Positions 16,928-26,855 of a stretch of 46,904 nucleotides of DNA are shown here, in pieces (the stretch's first letter is position 1; every line of letters starts with the position of its first letter). The position numbers and the translations under genes are program-made. The notes beneath the pieces are model-generated. The model was not told where the DNA came from. It saw nothing but the letters and a program-made list of their open reading frames with translations, and searched no databases. The DNA comes from Alphaproteobacteria bacterium (lineage in GTDB: Bacteria > Pseudomonadota > Alphaproteobacteria > Rs-D84), in NCBI GenBank assembly GCA_017528045.1, contig JAFXPG010000010.1, positions 77,968 to 124,871 on the forward strand, in the 5' to 3' direction.

Positions 16928-17002
16928 GGCGGCGTAGCTCAGTGGTAGAGCAGAGGAATCATAATCCTTTGGTCAGGGGTCCGAATCCCTTCGCCGCTAC
17001 CA
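16928..17002 (+). tRNA. tRNA-Met (anticodon CAT), probably elongator
   Basis: GGCGGCG pairs with CGCCGCT in the acceptor stem (one G-U at the end). The D-stem is GCTC/GAGC, and the anticodon arm GAGGA-ATCATAA-TCCTT gives anticodon CAT. Discriminator A and CCA are encoded. Overall it resembles alphaproteobacterial elongator tRNA-Met; a tRNA-Ile2 (lysidine-modified CAT) is the alternative. The T-loop is TCCGAAT, with C at position 55, as in the tRNA-Thr of this window. Confidence 0.9.
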
Positions 17003-17038
17003 AAATTTGGACCGGGTTTATCCCGGTTTTAATTTTGG
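17000..17038 (+). terminator. Terminator downstream of tRNA-Met
   Basis: ACCGGG/CCCGGT (about 17011-17016 and 17022-17027) with a short loop and a following TTTTAATTTT. An outer pairing CCAAAATT/AATTTTGG adds to it. Confidence 0.75.
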
Positions 17039-17093
17039 TATAGTCGCAAGTGGATAAGGACCCTAGGTCCGACAACAAGTATATTTTACCGTA

Positions 17094-17882
17094 TTAATCT
17101 CTGGTATTACCAAGATTTATATATTGTTTTTGTTCTGGCGATAATTTATACACACCTGCCCCAGGTACAGATATAATTTCAGACATTATTTGTTTATCAG
17201 AATCTGTTTGTATCATAATCGCAGCCGGTTCATCAACAGCATATCCAAACTTAGATTCTTTTATTAACATTCTTTTTATAACATCCTTGGAAGTTACTTC
17301 TTTATCTATTCCATATTCTGTTTTTTTATTCCAATGTGGGCAAAAATATCCTTTTACAAACCCAAGTGCACGTTTTGTTGTAAATGTGTTTTCTGTCCCA
17401 TCAAAATCTTCATCTTCGTCATTATCGTAATATTCAAACCAAACACAACCACCCGCACTGTTACCAGACATAATTACACCATTGTCATAGGCTTCTTTTA
17501 ATATTTTATCTGTTCCTGTTTCTTTTAATACTTTCATCAAACGTGTCACATTTCCACCACCAACATAGACAATATCTGCACCCATAACCATTTCACGAAT
17601 TTTATCTTGGTTTGGTCTTTGTGATAAATCTGTCAAAATTAAATTTTTTGTAATGCAACCAAGTTTCTTTTCAAACACATCACAAACAGCAGGAAAATAA
17701 CTAGGACTGTCATTACTGGCCGCACCAATAAAAACCAACACAGGATGTTCTTTGCCTGTTAATTCAACAATTTTTCTGTCTGCTTTTTCTGTTTCCCATG
17801 GTTTTTGTTCACGACGACCATCATCATGAATTTTAATTCTGCCCATTTCACCACCACCAATAGCAATTATAGTTTTTGTCAT
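17094..17882 (-). CDS. Peptidase S51 (peptidase E / cyanophycinase-like) family protein
   Basis: 262 residues from the ATG at 17882, chosen because AAAGGAG lies 8 bases upstream; an ATG at 17900 overlapping the upstream stop is the alternative. The S51 nucleophile elbow is SGNSAGG (about 139-145, Ser about 142) after IVYVGGGN (about 104-111). FCPHW (His about 183) fits the catalytic histidine region, and FIGAASND near residue 52 is also typical. Family members are alpha-aspartyl dipeptidases, cyanophycinases or relatives, acting in the cytoplasm. It is the last gene of a minus-strand run coding for an HExxH protein, a GNAT and a nucleotidyltransferase, which looks like an accessory cluster. 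Confidence 0.82.
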   Translation of the reverse strand: MTKTIIAIGGGEMGRIKIHDDGRREQKPWETEKADRKIVELTGKEHPVLVFIGAASNDSPSYFPAVCDVFEKKLGCITKNLILTDLSQRPNQDKIREMVMGADIVYVGGGNVTRLMKVLKETGTDKILKEAYDNGVIMSGNSAGGCVWFEYYDNDEDEDFDGTENTFTTKRALGFVKGYFCPHWNKKTEYGIDKEVTSKDVIKRMLIKESKFGYAVDEPAAIMIQTDSDKQIMSEIISVPGAGVYKLSPEQKQYINLGNTRD

Positions 17883-17896
17883 TGTGTTTACTCCTT

Positions 17897-18670
17897 TCAT
17901 TTTGATTCTGCCGTTTGTATCTTGGAACGCAGTTCTGTTTCATTTGTTTTTATCCATTCAAATGAATTTTCCATAAAATCATAAATATCTTTTCGTTTCA
18001 GATACATTTTCTTCATAGTATCAAATATTAATTCACCATTTATTGTCATATCATAGAAATACGAATATGCAATATATTCTGGTTGCTTACCTAAATTCGC
18101 AATATCAGTATTATGATTTATTGTTTCTACAACAATCTCTGATAATAACCATTTAATATTTGGAAAATCATATTCTGACGGATTGTCTTTGAAATGTTTA
18201 TTCCAAAAATAAAACCAAACAAAATGTGTTATTTCGTGTAAAGCCGTTGTTATCGCATATTGTGGGTCAAAATAATGATATATATCAAAACTGTGATTTT
18301 TCACATCCCTTGGACATATTGGATTTAACCCCACATAAGCAACCATATCATTCAAAATACCACCACAATCATTATCAAATGCGGAACTGTACGCAGAGTT
18401 CAATTGTTCTGCAATTTTGTTCCATTCTTCACTAAACATATTTATAGAATTATCTATGATAGGTTTTCTTCTTTCTGCCTGAACCTTCATTTGACCAGTA
18501 ATATATTCAAATCGTTTTTCTTCTGGTAAAGATTTGGCATATTCATAATTCAAATCAGGATACGCCTTGAACAACTGCTTTTGCCACCAGACAGGTGTTC
18601 CATCTTTCTGGTGGAACAGGATAAAATCTAAATCGTTGTCAAAATCTTTCTGTTTCCAAATCAGTTGCAT
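17897..18670 (-). CDS. Predicted zinc metallopeptidase-like protein (HEITH motif)
   Basis: 257 residues with HEITH at about 145-149, a zinc-binding HExxH in a hydrophobic helix (ITTALHEITHFVWFYFWNKHF). About 30 residues later WLLSEIVVETINH provides Glu residues that could be the third ligand, as in gluzincins. There is no signal peptide or membrane helix, so the protein is probably cytoplasmic. I do not recognise a named family. The start overlaps the GNAT stop by one base and its stop is followed closely by the S51 peptidase, so the three form one operon. A substrate cannot be inferred. Confidence 0.65.
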   Translation of the reverse strand: MQLIWKQKDFDNDLDFILFHQKDGTPVWWQKQLFKAYPDLNYEYAKSLPEEKRFEYITGQMKVQAERRKPIIDNSINMFSEEWNKIAEQLNSAYSSAFDNDCGGILNDMVAYVGLNPICPRDVKNHSFDIYHYFDPQYAITTALHEITHFVWFYFWNKHFKDNPSEYDFPNIKWLLSEIVVETINHNTDIANLGKQPEYIAYSYFYDMTINGELIFDTMKKMYLKRKDIYDFMENSFEWIKTNETELRSKIQTAESK

Positions 18671-19218
18671 CAGCGTTCTCTTTTTATATAAATCAAAGAA
18701 TCACATTGCCCCACACATTTTGCATAACTGGCCATCGGTAATGTTTCTTCTAGTTTATATCCATTGCGTTTAGCAATATTTTCAGAATGAATATTTCCGT
18801 TATCTATATCTAATTTTATTTTCTTGAAACCAAATTTAAATAATTCTTTCTCTAAACCAGATAAGGCTTCACTCATATAACCATTACCATTGACCGATTG
18901 TATCAACCAATAACCAATTTCACATCCATTATCTTTCACATCAAAGAAACGAATTCGTCCAATTAAATTATCATTATGGTAAATACCAAATAAAACACCT
19001 TCATTTTTAGATATTTGTTCATATCTGTGTTTTAATTTTTCAAGAACTTCTTCTGTTGTATGTAATTTACCAAAATGTCCTTGCCACGCTTCCAGATAAT
19101 CACGATTTTGTTCGATTATATTCAACCCAATTTTAGCATTTTCCTGTGTTGGTAAAATAACACTCAAAACCAATCTTGGTGTTTTTATAATTTGCGGAAA
19201 CTCTGTTAAATTTTTCAT
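18670..19218 (-). CDS. GNAT-family acetyltransferase (RimJ/RimL-like)
   Basis: 182 residues with the RimJ/RimL-type layout: N-terminal TPRLVLSVI, central FGIYHNDNLIGRIRFFDV, then EIGYWLIQSVNGNGYMSEAL, which is the acetyl-CoA-binding motif A, and a C-terminal IHSENIAKRNGYKLE (motif B). Such enzymes acetylate protein N-termini or small molecules such as antibiotics and metabolites. It is the second gene of the minus-strand run, with the nucleotidyltransferase upstream by 5 bases and the HExxH protein overlapping downstream. The substrate cannot be told from sequence. Confidence 0.82.
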   Translation of the reverse strand: MKNLTEFPQIIKTPRLVLSVILPTQENAKIGLNIIEQNRDYLEAWQGHFGKLHTTEEVLEKLKHRYEQISKNEGVLFGIYHNDNLIGRIRFFDVKDNGCEIGYWLIQSVNGNGYMSEALSGLEKELFKFGFKKIKLDIDNGNIHSENIAKRNGYKLEETLPMASYAKCVGQCDSLIYIKRER

Positions 19219-19223
19219 TGTGT

Positions 19224-19988
19224 CTATCTCTTTTCAATCTTTCTTTTGCCACGGAATTGTCCAATATCAAATCCACCGCCTGATTTAATTACATATTTGT
19301 ATAATTTATCTAGGGCAGACATTTTATCTTTTGATTTAGCATTAAAGCATCCCTGCAATAAATTTATAAATTTCTTGTTTGGCAAATTATCCGCATGATA
19401 TTTTTTTGCATATCCAGTATCCAATAACATTTTTTGTATTTTGGACATTGGATATTTTGGTAAACAGTTGAAATCACTGTATGCAGTAATCAATCTACCA
19501 ACCAAAGCCCAATATACTAAATCTATCGGATAACCATCTTGTTTTAATGAAATCATATCATCATAATTGCACCACAGACCATATTTTGTAAAATCGTTTG
19601 TGTATTTAGAAAATGGTTTGATTTTCTTTTTCAAATCTCGCACTGATTGTTGACGAAGTTTTTTCATTATACCATGTTTATCGTGCAGTATAACACCATA
19701 TGCAAACATATTCTGGTCAATCAAACTGTGCCTTTCAATACCTGATTGCATATAATCTTGAATTTTATATACAGGGTTTATTGTATATTCCATCAAAAAA
19801 CCATCAACATAACAATTTGATTTTTCTTGCCACCCCATATCGTTTTTACCAACAATAACAACATCTATATCGGAAAATTTGTTCTGATTTCCAGCAGCAT
19901 ATGACCCACACAACAAAGCCCCTTCGAACCAGGGTTTGTTTATATATTGTTGCAGAAATTTATCAAGTGCCTTTTCCCACTTTTGCAT
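19224..19988 (-). CDS. Nucleotidyltransferase-domain protein (aminoglycoside adenylyltransferase-like fold)
   Basis: 254 residues. The N-terminal domain has the pol-beta nucleotidyltransferase signature GSYAAG (about 28-33) followed by FSDIDVVIV (about 38-46), with two metal-binding Asp residues. The rest is helical and resembles the accessory domain of small-molecule nucleotidyltransferases. An AAAGGA ribosome site precedes the ATG. Relatives include aminoglycoside adenylyltransferases and HEPN/MNT toxins, but the length and C-terminal domain argue for the former type. I would not call resistance from this alone. It is first of the run with a GNAT and two hydrolase-like genes. Confidence 0.72.
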   Translation of the reverse strand: MQKWEKALDKFLQQYINKPWFEGALLCGSYAAGNQNKFSDIDVVIVGKNDMGWQEKSNCYVDGFLMEYTINPVYKIQDYMQSGIERHSLIDQNMFAYGVILHDKHGIMKKLRQQSVRDLKKKIKPFSKYTNDFTKYGLWCNYDDMISLKQDGYPIDLVYWALVGRLITAYSDFNCLPKYPMSKIQKMLLDTGYAKKYHADNLPNKKFINLLQGCFNAKSKDKMSALDKLYKYVIKSGGGFDIGQFRGKRKIEKR

Positions 19989-20019
19989 AGTAAATCCTTT
20001 ACGTTTTTTTTAATAAAAT

Positions 20020-20565
20020 TTAAATCTTGTGCTTAAATTTTGCAAAACAGTTAGTATCACGAAAACGATTTTCATATTTTAAAAATCTATCTTGTTTTAA
20101 AATTGCTTCTAATTCATAACCTAATTTTTTTGCAACATTTACAGAATTTTTATTTAATACATCTGTATGAATAATAACTTTATTAAAACCATTTCTAAAT
20201 AATTCTTGTTCCAGCATATGAACAGATTCCATCATAAAACCATTTCCACGATAATCATTTGCCAACCAATATCCTAATTCAACTTTCTTATTATTTTTAT
20301 CAACAACAACAGCACCACACATACCAATAATCACATCATTTAAAACAATAGCATATTCATAAGCTTTGTCATTTTCCCAATTTTTATCTGATTGAATTAA
20401 AAACTTGTGTGTATCTTTTACAGATTTTGTATTATTTAACCATTGCATCCAAGGTAATAAAAAGCTCTTGTTTTTCATCAGCACTTCATACATCAATTTT
20501 GCATTATGCATAGATGGTTCCAAATGTATTAAATTTACCCTTGTACCTTTTAATATAATCTTCAC
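20020..20565 (-). CDS. GNAT-family acetyltransferase (RimJ/RimL-like), GTG start
   Basis: 181 residues starting with GTG at 20565, supported by AAGGGG about 7 bases upstream. Layout: IILKGTRVNLIHLEPSM at the N-terminus, VELGYWLANDYRGNGFMMES (motif A) and LNKNSVNVAKKLGYELEA (motif B). It is clearly related in pattern to the GNAT at 18670-19218 and could be an older duplicate. It is separated from the nucleotidyltransferase by 31 bases on the same strand and divergent from the GNAT at 20661. Confidence 0.82.
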   Translation of the reverse strand: MKIILKGTRVNLIHLEPSMHNAKLMYEVLMKNKSFLLPWMQWLNNTKSVKDTHKFLIQSDKNWENDKAYEYAIVLNDVIIGMCGAVVVDKNNKKVELGYWLANDYRGNGFMMESVHMLEQELFRNGFNKVIIHTDVLNKNSVNVAKKLGYELEAILKQDRFLKYENRFRDTNCFAKFKHKI

Positions 20566-20660
20566 AACAAACCCCTTGTTTTCAATAAATTATACCATAA
20601 AAATAGCATACTTACAATTTATGTGGTATCATAGCATCATGGAAAACAAAGGATATTTTT

Positions 20661-21206
20661 ATGAACCGCAGCATTAAATTTAAATTAAAAAATGGTAAAA
20701 TTGTCACTATCAGACGTTTAAAACCTGATGATTATGATGCTTTTGTAAAATATATGAACGAATTCAGAAATGGACCCAGTGCAAAATGGACTTGGCAGTA
20801 TCCTGGTCGTCCATTACCACCAAAAGAAAAAGCTGAAAAAGATTGGAACAGCGAAAACAGTTTATTTATTGCGGCATTTGCTGGAAACAAAATTATAGGG
20901 ATGGCAAATATAACAAAAAAAATGCCAGACCACCCATATTCTGGACGTGTTGCAACATCAGGAACATCAATATTGGAAAAATATACATCTAATGGTCTTG
21001 GGACTAAATTTAAACAAATCGTTGGCAAATGGGCATTAGAAAATAATGTTCACAAATTGCAAAGTGAAGTTCGGCATAAAAACAAACGTTCTTTGGGCAA
21101 TCTGTTAAAACAAGGATATGAAATAGTTGGTATTTTACATGATACTGCTTTCATAGATGGTGAATGGCATCATGAATATATTTTAGAAAAGATTTTAGAA
21201 AAATAA
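20661..21206 (+). CDS. GNAT-family acetyltransferase
   Basis: 181 residues with AAAGGA before the ATG. The N-terminus VTIRRLKPDDYDAFVKYMNE is typical of GNATs, and TSILEKYTSNGLGTKFKQI corresponds to motif A (compare R/Q-x-x-G-x-G/A). Motif B is VRHKNKRSLGNLLKQGYE. It differs from the two RimL-like copies nearby and looks closer to YhbS/PhnO-type enzymes. It stands alone on the plus strand and ends at a strong terminator. Substrate unknown. Confidence 0.8.
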   Translation: MNRSIKFKLKNGKIVTIRRLKPDDYDAFVKYMNEFRNGPSAKWTWQYPGRPLPPKEKAEKDWNSENSLFIAAFAGNKIIGMANITKKMPDHPYSGRVATSGTSILEKYTSNGLGTKFKQIVGKWALENNVHKLQSEVRHKNKRSLGNLLKQGYEIVGILHDTAFIDGEWHHEYILEKILEK

Positions 21207-21234
21207 AAAACACCGGCATTTGCCGGTATTTTTT
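21206..21234 (+). terminator. Terminator after the plus-strand GNAT
   Basis: ACCGGCA (about 21212-21218), loop TT, TGCCGGT (about 21221-21227), then ATTTTTT. It has the same core as the terminator at 26827. Confidence 0.82.
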
Positions 21235-21285
21235 AAGAATTTTTTCAAATTTAATTTTATATATAACATGTATAAAATTAATTTT

Positions 21286-21855
21286 ATGAAAAGCATATAT
21301 ATTATATTTTTATTATTCCCAAATATTGTTTTTGCAAATGAAATTTTATTTCCAAAAACAGATCCTTTTATGGGTGAATATGAAAACCAAATTTCATTTG
21401 GTTTTGGTCAAGGTTTTGACACAGGTATTTTATTACCACCACCAGTCCGTCCAGTTCCTTTTTACATAACAACTATACAATATTCTCAACCAGATACTTT
21501 TTTCAGAATACCTGCACGTCGTTCTTTAAATTTGTCACAAACGATTGGAACAAATAAAAAAAATGGTTGGGATTGGCGTGATTATACAATACCCATTTTA
21601 TATTTAACAGAAGATATTGCCATATTCAGATATAGACATTTATATATGGGCCTGGGTGCCGGAGCAGGCTTACAAGCAAAAGAAAATAAGAGATTAGGAT
21701 CTAAATTATTATTTCAATTCAAAATAACATTTGGATACAATTTTAATAAATGTTGGGCCACAGAATTATTTATACAGCATTTTTCTAATGCAAATACAGC
21801 TGATGAAAATAATTCTTACGCTTTTTATGGATTGGGAATTACATATAATTTTTAA
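21286..21855 (+). CDS. PagL-like outer-membrane protein (possible lipid A 3-O-deacylase)
   Basis: 189 residues from the ATG at 21286, chosen because MKSIYIIFLLFPNIVFA then makes a clean signal peptide cut before NEI. The mature part alternates hydrophobic and polar residues like a small beta-barrel and ends in Phe (YGLGITYNF), as outer-membrane proteins do. Near the C-terminus, LFIQHFSNAN (His about 165, Ser about 167) matches the PagL catalytic HxSNA pattern; a nearby Glu (about 174) may complete the triad, though its spacing is not certain. PagL removes a 3-O acyl chain from lipid A, which fits the lpx genes elsewhere in the window. No clear ribosome site is seen. Confidence 0.7.
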   Translation: MKSIYIIFLLFPNIVFANEILFPKTDPFMGEYENQISFGFGQGFDTGILLPPPVRPVPFYITTIQYSQPDTFFRIPARRSLNLSQTIGTNKKNGWDWRDYTIPILYLTEDIAIFRYRHLYMGLGAGAGLQAKENKRLGSKLLFQFKITFGYNFNKCWATELFIQHFSNANTADENNSYAFYGLGITYNF

Positions 21856-21856
21856 A

Positions 21857-22522
21857 TTACCAATCAATTGGTGTTTCTTTATTTGAAATTAAATATTCAT
21901 TAGCACGCGAAAAATGATGATTTCCAAAGAAACCACGATATGCAGATAAAGGTGAAGGATGAGCACTTTTTAAAATTAAGTTTTCTTGTTCATTAACAAT
22001 ACATGCTTTCTTTTGTGCAAAAGATCCCCATAACATATAAACAACATGTTTACGATTTTCTGAAACAGCTTTTATAACAGCATCTGTAAAAGTTTCCCAA
22101 CCTTTACCACTATGAGATGCAGCCAAGTGTGCTTGTACAGTAAGTGTAGAATTTAATAACAAAACACCCTGCTTTGCCCAAGATGTTAAATCCCCATTTG
22201 TAATACTTTTATGTCCCAAATCAGATTCTATTTCTTTATAAATATTTTGTAATGAAGGTGGTAAATCAACACCGTTTTCTACAGAAAAACACAAACCATG
22301 TGCTTGACCTGGTTCATGGTAAGGATCTTGACCAATAATAACTACACGAACATTATTTAACGGACATAAATTGAACGCATTGAAAATATTTTTAGCTGCA
22401 GGATATATGGTTTTACCAGACATGTATTCAGAACGAACAAAATCAGTCAAACTTTTAAAATAATCTTTTTCAAACTCATCTTTTAAAACTTCTTTCCAAG
22501 ATTGTTCTATTTTTACATCCAT
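21857..22522 (-). CDS. ung: Uracil-DNA glycosylase (family 1)
   Basis: Ung excises uracil from DNA as the first step of base-excision repair. The catalytic water-activating motif GQDPYHEPGQAHGL (about 64-77) is present, with Glu in place of the usual Gly after PYH. Also present are LLLNSTLTV, GWETFTDAVI, the MLWGSFAQKK region and the His loop SAHPSPLSAYRGFFG near residues 185-200. Its 221 residues are normal. Its start overlaps the stop of the HhH-GPD gene by 1 base, so the two glycosylases are coupled. Confidence 0.96.
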   Translation of the reverse strand: MDVKIEQSWKEVLKDEFEKDYFKSLTDFVRSEYMSGKTIYPAAKNIFNAFNLCPLNNVRVVIIGQDPYHEPGQAHGLCFSVENGVDLPPSLQNIYKEIESDLGHKSITNGDLTSWAKQGVLLLNSTLTVQAHLAASHSGKGWETFTDAVIKAVSENRKHVVYMLWGSFAQKKACIVNEQENLILKSAHPSPLSAYRGFFGNHHFSRANEYLISNKETPIDW

Positions 22523-23184
22523 TATAAATCCTTTAAATCAATTAAATGATTTTGTAAACTTTTCCACAAAACCACATCAATATATCCTATTGGTAAATTT
22601 GTTTCTTGATGTAAATGTGTAAACATATCATCACATGCTTGTTTTATTTCAGCATCTAATTTACCATTATCTATCTTATCGTATAAAGCCGGATTTCCAC
22701 TGTATACAACACCTAAACGTTGAATCCAAATATCATATTTAACAACATTTTCTCCCAAATTCCTTGCCAAATGGTTTGCTGTTATTTTTCCAATATGAGG
22801 TAATTTTTGTAAATAACTTAATTTGTCTTGCAAAGAATTACATTTATAAAAATTATCACAATAATTTTCTTTATTTTGCCAAATTTTAACAATCGCATTT
22901 ATTTTATTTTTGTTGTTAAATATTTTTAATAAATCATCAACAGATGTGTTTGTTGGCAATACATCCATTATTATTTTATGAATTCTTTTCGCTGTTTTTT
23001 GTGAAAAACCACCAGCCAAAATCACATAAGAAACACTGCTGGCAAATTCAATTGGTGATAAACGTGGTGGATTAGATAAGATTTGTTTTATTTCATCAAA
23101 AGATTTATCATCACTGTCCAATCCCATTTTACGTAAATTGGAATCTAAATCATCAAACCAAGATTTAGAAAACATTTTATTCAT
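22522..23184 (-). CDS. HhH-GPD superfamily DNA glycosylase-like protein
   Basis: 220 residues. The helix-hairpin-helix LQKLPHIGKITANHLARNLG (about 125-144) is followed by VVKYDIWIQRLG, where Asp about 151 takes the place of the catalytic Asp of the HhH-GPD family (compare VDTHVxR). Upstream, VILAGGFSQKTAKRIHKII resembles the first half of the glycosylase fold. There is no Cys cluster for an iron-sulfur site as in Nth/MutY, and no obvious catalytic Lys. It could be a monofunctional purine or alkylbase glycosylase, but the exact type is open. It overlaps the small gene upstream by 8 bases and ung downstream by 1. Confidence 0.72.
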   Translation of the reverse strand: MNKMFSKSWFDDLDSNLRKMGLDSDDKSFDEIKQILSNPPRLSPIEFASSVSYVILAGGFSQKTAKRIHKIIMDVLPTNTSVDDLLKIFNNKNKINAIVKIWQNKENYCDNFYKCNSLQDKLSYLQKLPHIGKITANHLARNLGENVVKYDIWIQRLGVVYSGNPALYDKIDNGKLDAEIKQACDDMFTHLHQETNLPIGYIDVVLWKSLQNHLIDLKDL

Positions 23185-23419
23185 TTGTTTTTTTAAAATT
23201 AGCCATAGCAGTATAAGTCAACGAATTATCTTCTGTTTTATCTAAAGATATAATCTTTTGCTTTATCTGTTCTTTTGCTTGATTAAAATCTTTTACTATA
23301 TTTTGTTTTGTTGTTTGTGTCGAATAATGTTTTTGTAATTTTTTTTGCCGGATTAAATCATTCAACAAATTCTTGTTGTGTTTTATTTCGTAAAAATCAA
23401 TCACAACATTATTCGACAT
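23177..23419 (-). CDS. Small basic hypothetical protein
   Basis: 80 residues, rich in Lys, Asn and Gln, with no signal or membrane helix. Helical segments (NLLNDLIRQKKLQKHY, IVKDFNQAKEQIKQKII) suggest a short coiled coil. It starts 12 bases after the gyrB stop and overlaps the next gene by 8 bases, so it is in the gyrB-HhH-ung transcript. The family is not recognised and no function is inferred. Confidence 0.6.
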   Translation of the reverse strand: MSNNVVIDFYEIKHNKNLLNDLIRQKKLQKHYSTQTTKQNIVKDFNQAKEQIKQKIISLDKTEDNSLTYTAMANFKKTNE

Positions 23420-23430
23420 TTTACCTTTGA

Positions 23431-25830
<2,400 letters not shown>

Positions 25831-25915
25831 TTAAAATTCCTTTCTTTTTGCTATGTAAAACATAGCAATTTATGATATAATTATCAAGTGAAAAGGTATA
25901 CAAAACAGGAAAAAT

Positions 25916-26242
25916 ATGCCAACAGATTCAGTAAAAGAAGGCTTTTTTGCAACAAAAGAAGAAAGAGAGAATTTATTAAACATTGGTTCCTCTCATTCTC
26001 CTGTGCAAACATTTAAAAAATCTGATTATTTAACACCTGAAACTTTCGCAAAAAAATTTCGTTTTAACAAAGAGTTAGTCATAAGAACAATGAGAAAAAT
26101 GGCCTTTCAAAATGCAAAATTTGTTATAAATGGGCATCTTTCTAATATCGTAAACATACTACCAGATGGTGAATTACTAGCACACCCAATGGCTTTAAAC
26201 GAAATAAAAAAACAATTAATGAAACCAAAGGTAAAACAATGA
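25916..26242 (+). CDS. Small hypothetical protein coupled to RusA-like gene
   Basis: 108 residues with CAGGA upstream of the ATG. The middle TPETFAKKFRFNKELVIRTMRKM looks like a helix-turn-helix or other small DNA-binding helix pair, followed by NAKFVINGHLSNIVNILPDG. The stop overlaps the start of the RusA-like gene by ATGA, so the two proteins are probably made together. The family is not recognised. A DNA-binding partner for the nuclease is an inference from position and helix pattern only. Confidence 0.58.
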   Translation: MPTDSVKEGFFATKEERENLLNIGSSHSPVQTFKKSDYLTPETFAKKFRFNKELVIRTMRKMAFQNAKFVINGHLSNIVNILPDGELLAHPMALNEIKKQLMKPKVKQ

Positions 26243-26808
26243 AATTTAAATTACTTTATTATGGTGATATTTTAACAAACCCTAAAAAAAGGGCACAACA
26301 TATTGCAGATATACGTATGCAATTTCACCCTCAGTTAAAGAAATTGGTTACTTTTAATCCATGGAATAATTTGACTAAATTTATGATGCCAGACGCCACA
26401 AAAAGCCCTATTATAACACGTCATATTGGTGGTATAGACTGGAACCCTATTATTACACCTAATTTAAAAATGATTGCAGAACTTGATATATTATTAATGC
26501 ATCCTGAAATTGTTGGTGTTCCACATTCTGATATAGACAACCGAGTAAAAACTATTTTAGACGGGTTACGTTGTCCACAAAATGAACACGAAATCGGTGA
26601 AAATACACCACGTGATATTGGGCCTATATATACTCTATTAGACGATGATCATTTAGTAACAAGATTGACTGTTAATACTAGCCATTTATTATCAAAAGAC
26701 ATATTTCCAGAAAGTGAACATATCGGTCCAGATGCTGTATTTATGTTGATAGACGTAAATGTTCGTGTTACCGAAGGGACATTAGAAAATCTTCCTTTTA
26801 TGGTTTAA
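26239..26808 (+). CDS. RusA-like structure-specific endonuclease (Holliday junction resolvase family)
   Basis: 189 residues. The segment HSDIDNRVKTILDGL (about 97-110) matches the RusA active-site motif DxDNxxKxxLDAL, including the two metal-binding Asp residues (about 98 and 100) and the catalytic Lys (about 104). TLLDDDHLVTRL (about 132-143) provides the third Asp, as in the RusA DDxxV motif. The N-terminal extension to residue 60 and the 20-residue insert between the motifs make it longer than E. coli RusA (120). RusA cuts Holliday junctions and is mostly found on prophages, so the gene may be of phage origin, though no phage genes flank it. It ends at a strong terminator. Confidence 0.68.
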   Translation: MKFKLLYYGDILTNPKKRAQHIADIRMQFHPQLKKLVTFNPWNNLTKFMMPDATKSPIITRHIGGIDWNPIITPNLKMIAELDILLMHPEIVGVPHSDIDNRVKTILDGLRCPQNEHEIGENTPRDIGPIYTLLDDDHLVTRLTVNTSHLLSKDIFPESEHIGPDAVFMLIDVNVRVTEGTLENLPFMV

Positions 26809-26826
26809 ATAAAATCAAATAATACA

Positions 26827-26855
26827 AAATACCGGCAAATGCCGGTATTTCTTTA
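26827..26855. terminator. Bidirectional terminator between RusA-like gene and pilR
   Basis: AAATACCGGCA (about 26827-26837), loop AA, TGCCGGTATTT (about 26840-26850), flanked by A- and T-rich ends. It serves the convergent plus-strand gene and the pilus operon, and shares its core with the element at 21212. Confidence 0.8.

Noticed and set aside
17039-17093. Second structured RNA after tRNA-Met (GGACCCTAGGTCC hairpin)
   Set aside because: The stem is only five bases and nothing recognisable surrounds it; no tRNA fold could be made.
19224-19988. HEPN/MNT toxin-antitoxin nucleotidyltransferase
   Set aside because: The protein is 254 residues with its own helical domain and has no HEPN partner next to it.
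16928-21206. tRNA-Met as an integration site with att repeats flanking the accessory cluster
   Set aside because: I looked for a repeat of the tRNA 3' end (CGCCGCTACCA) downstream and saw none, and there is no integrase.
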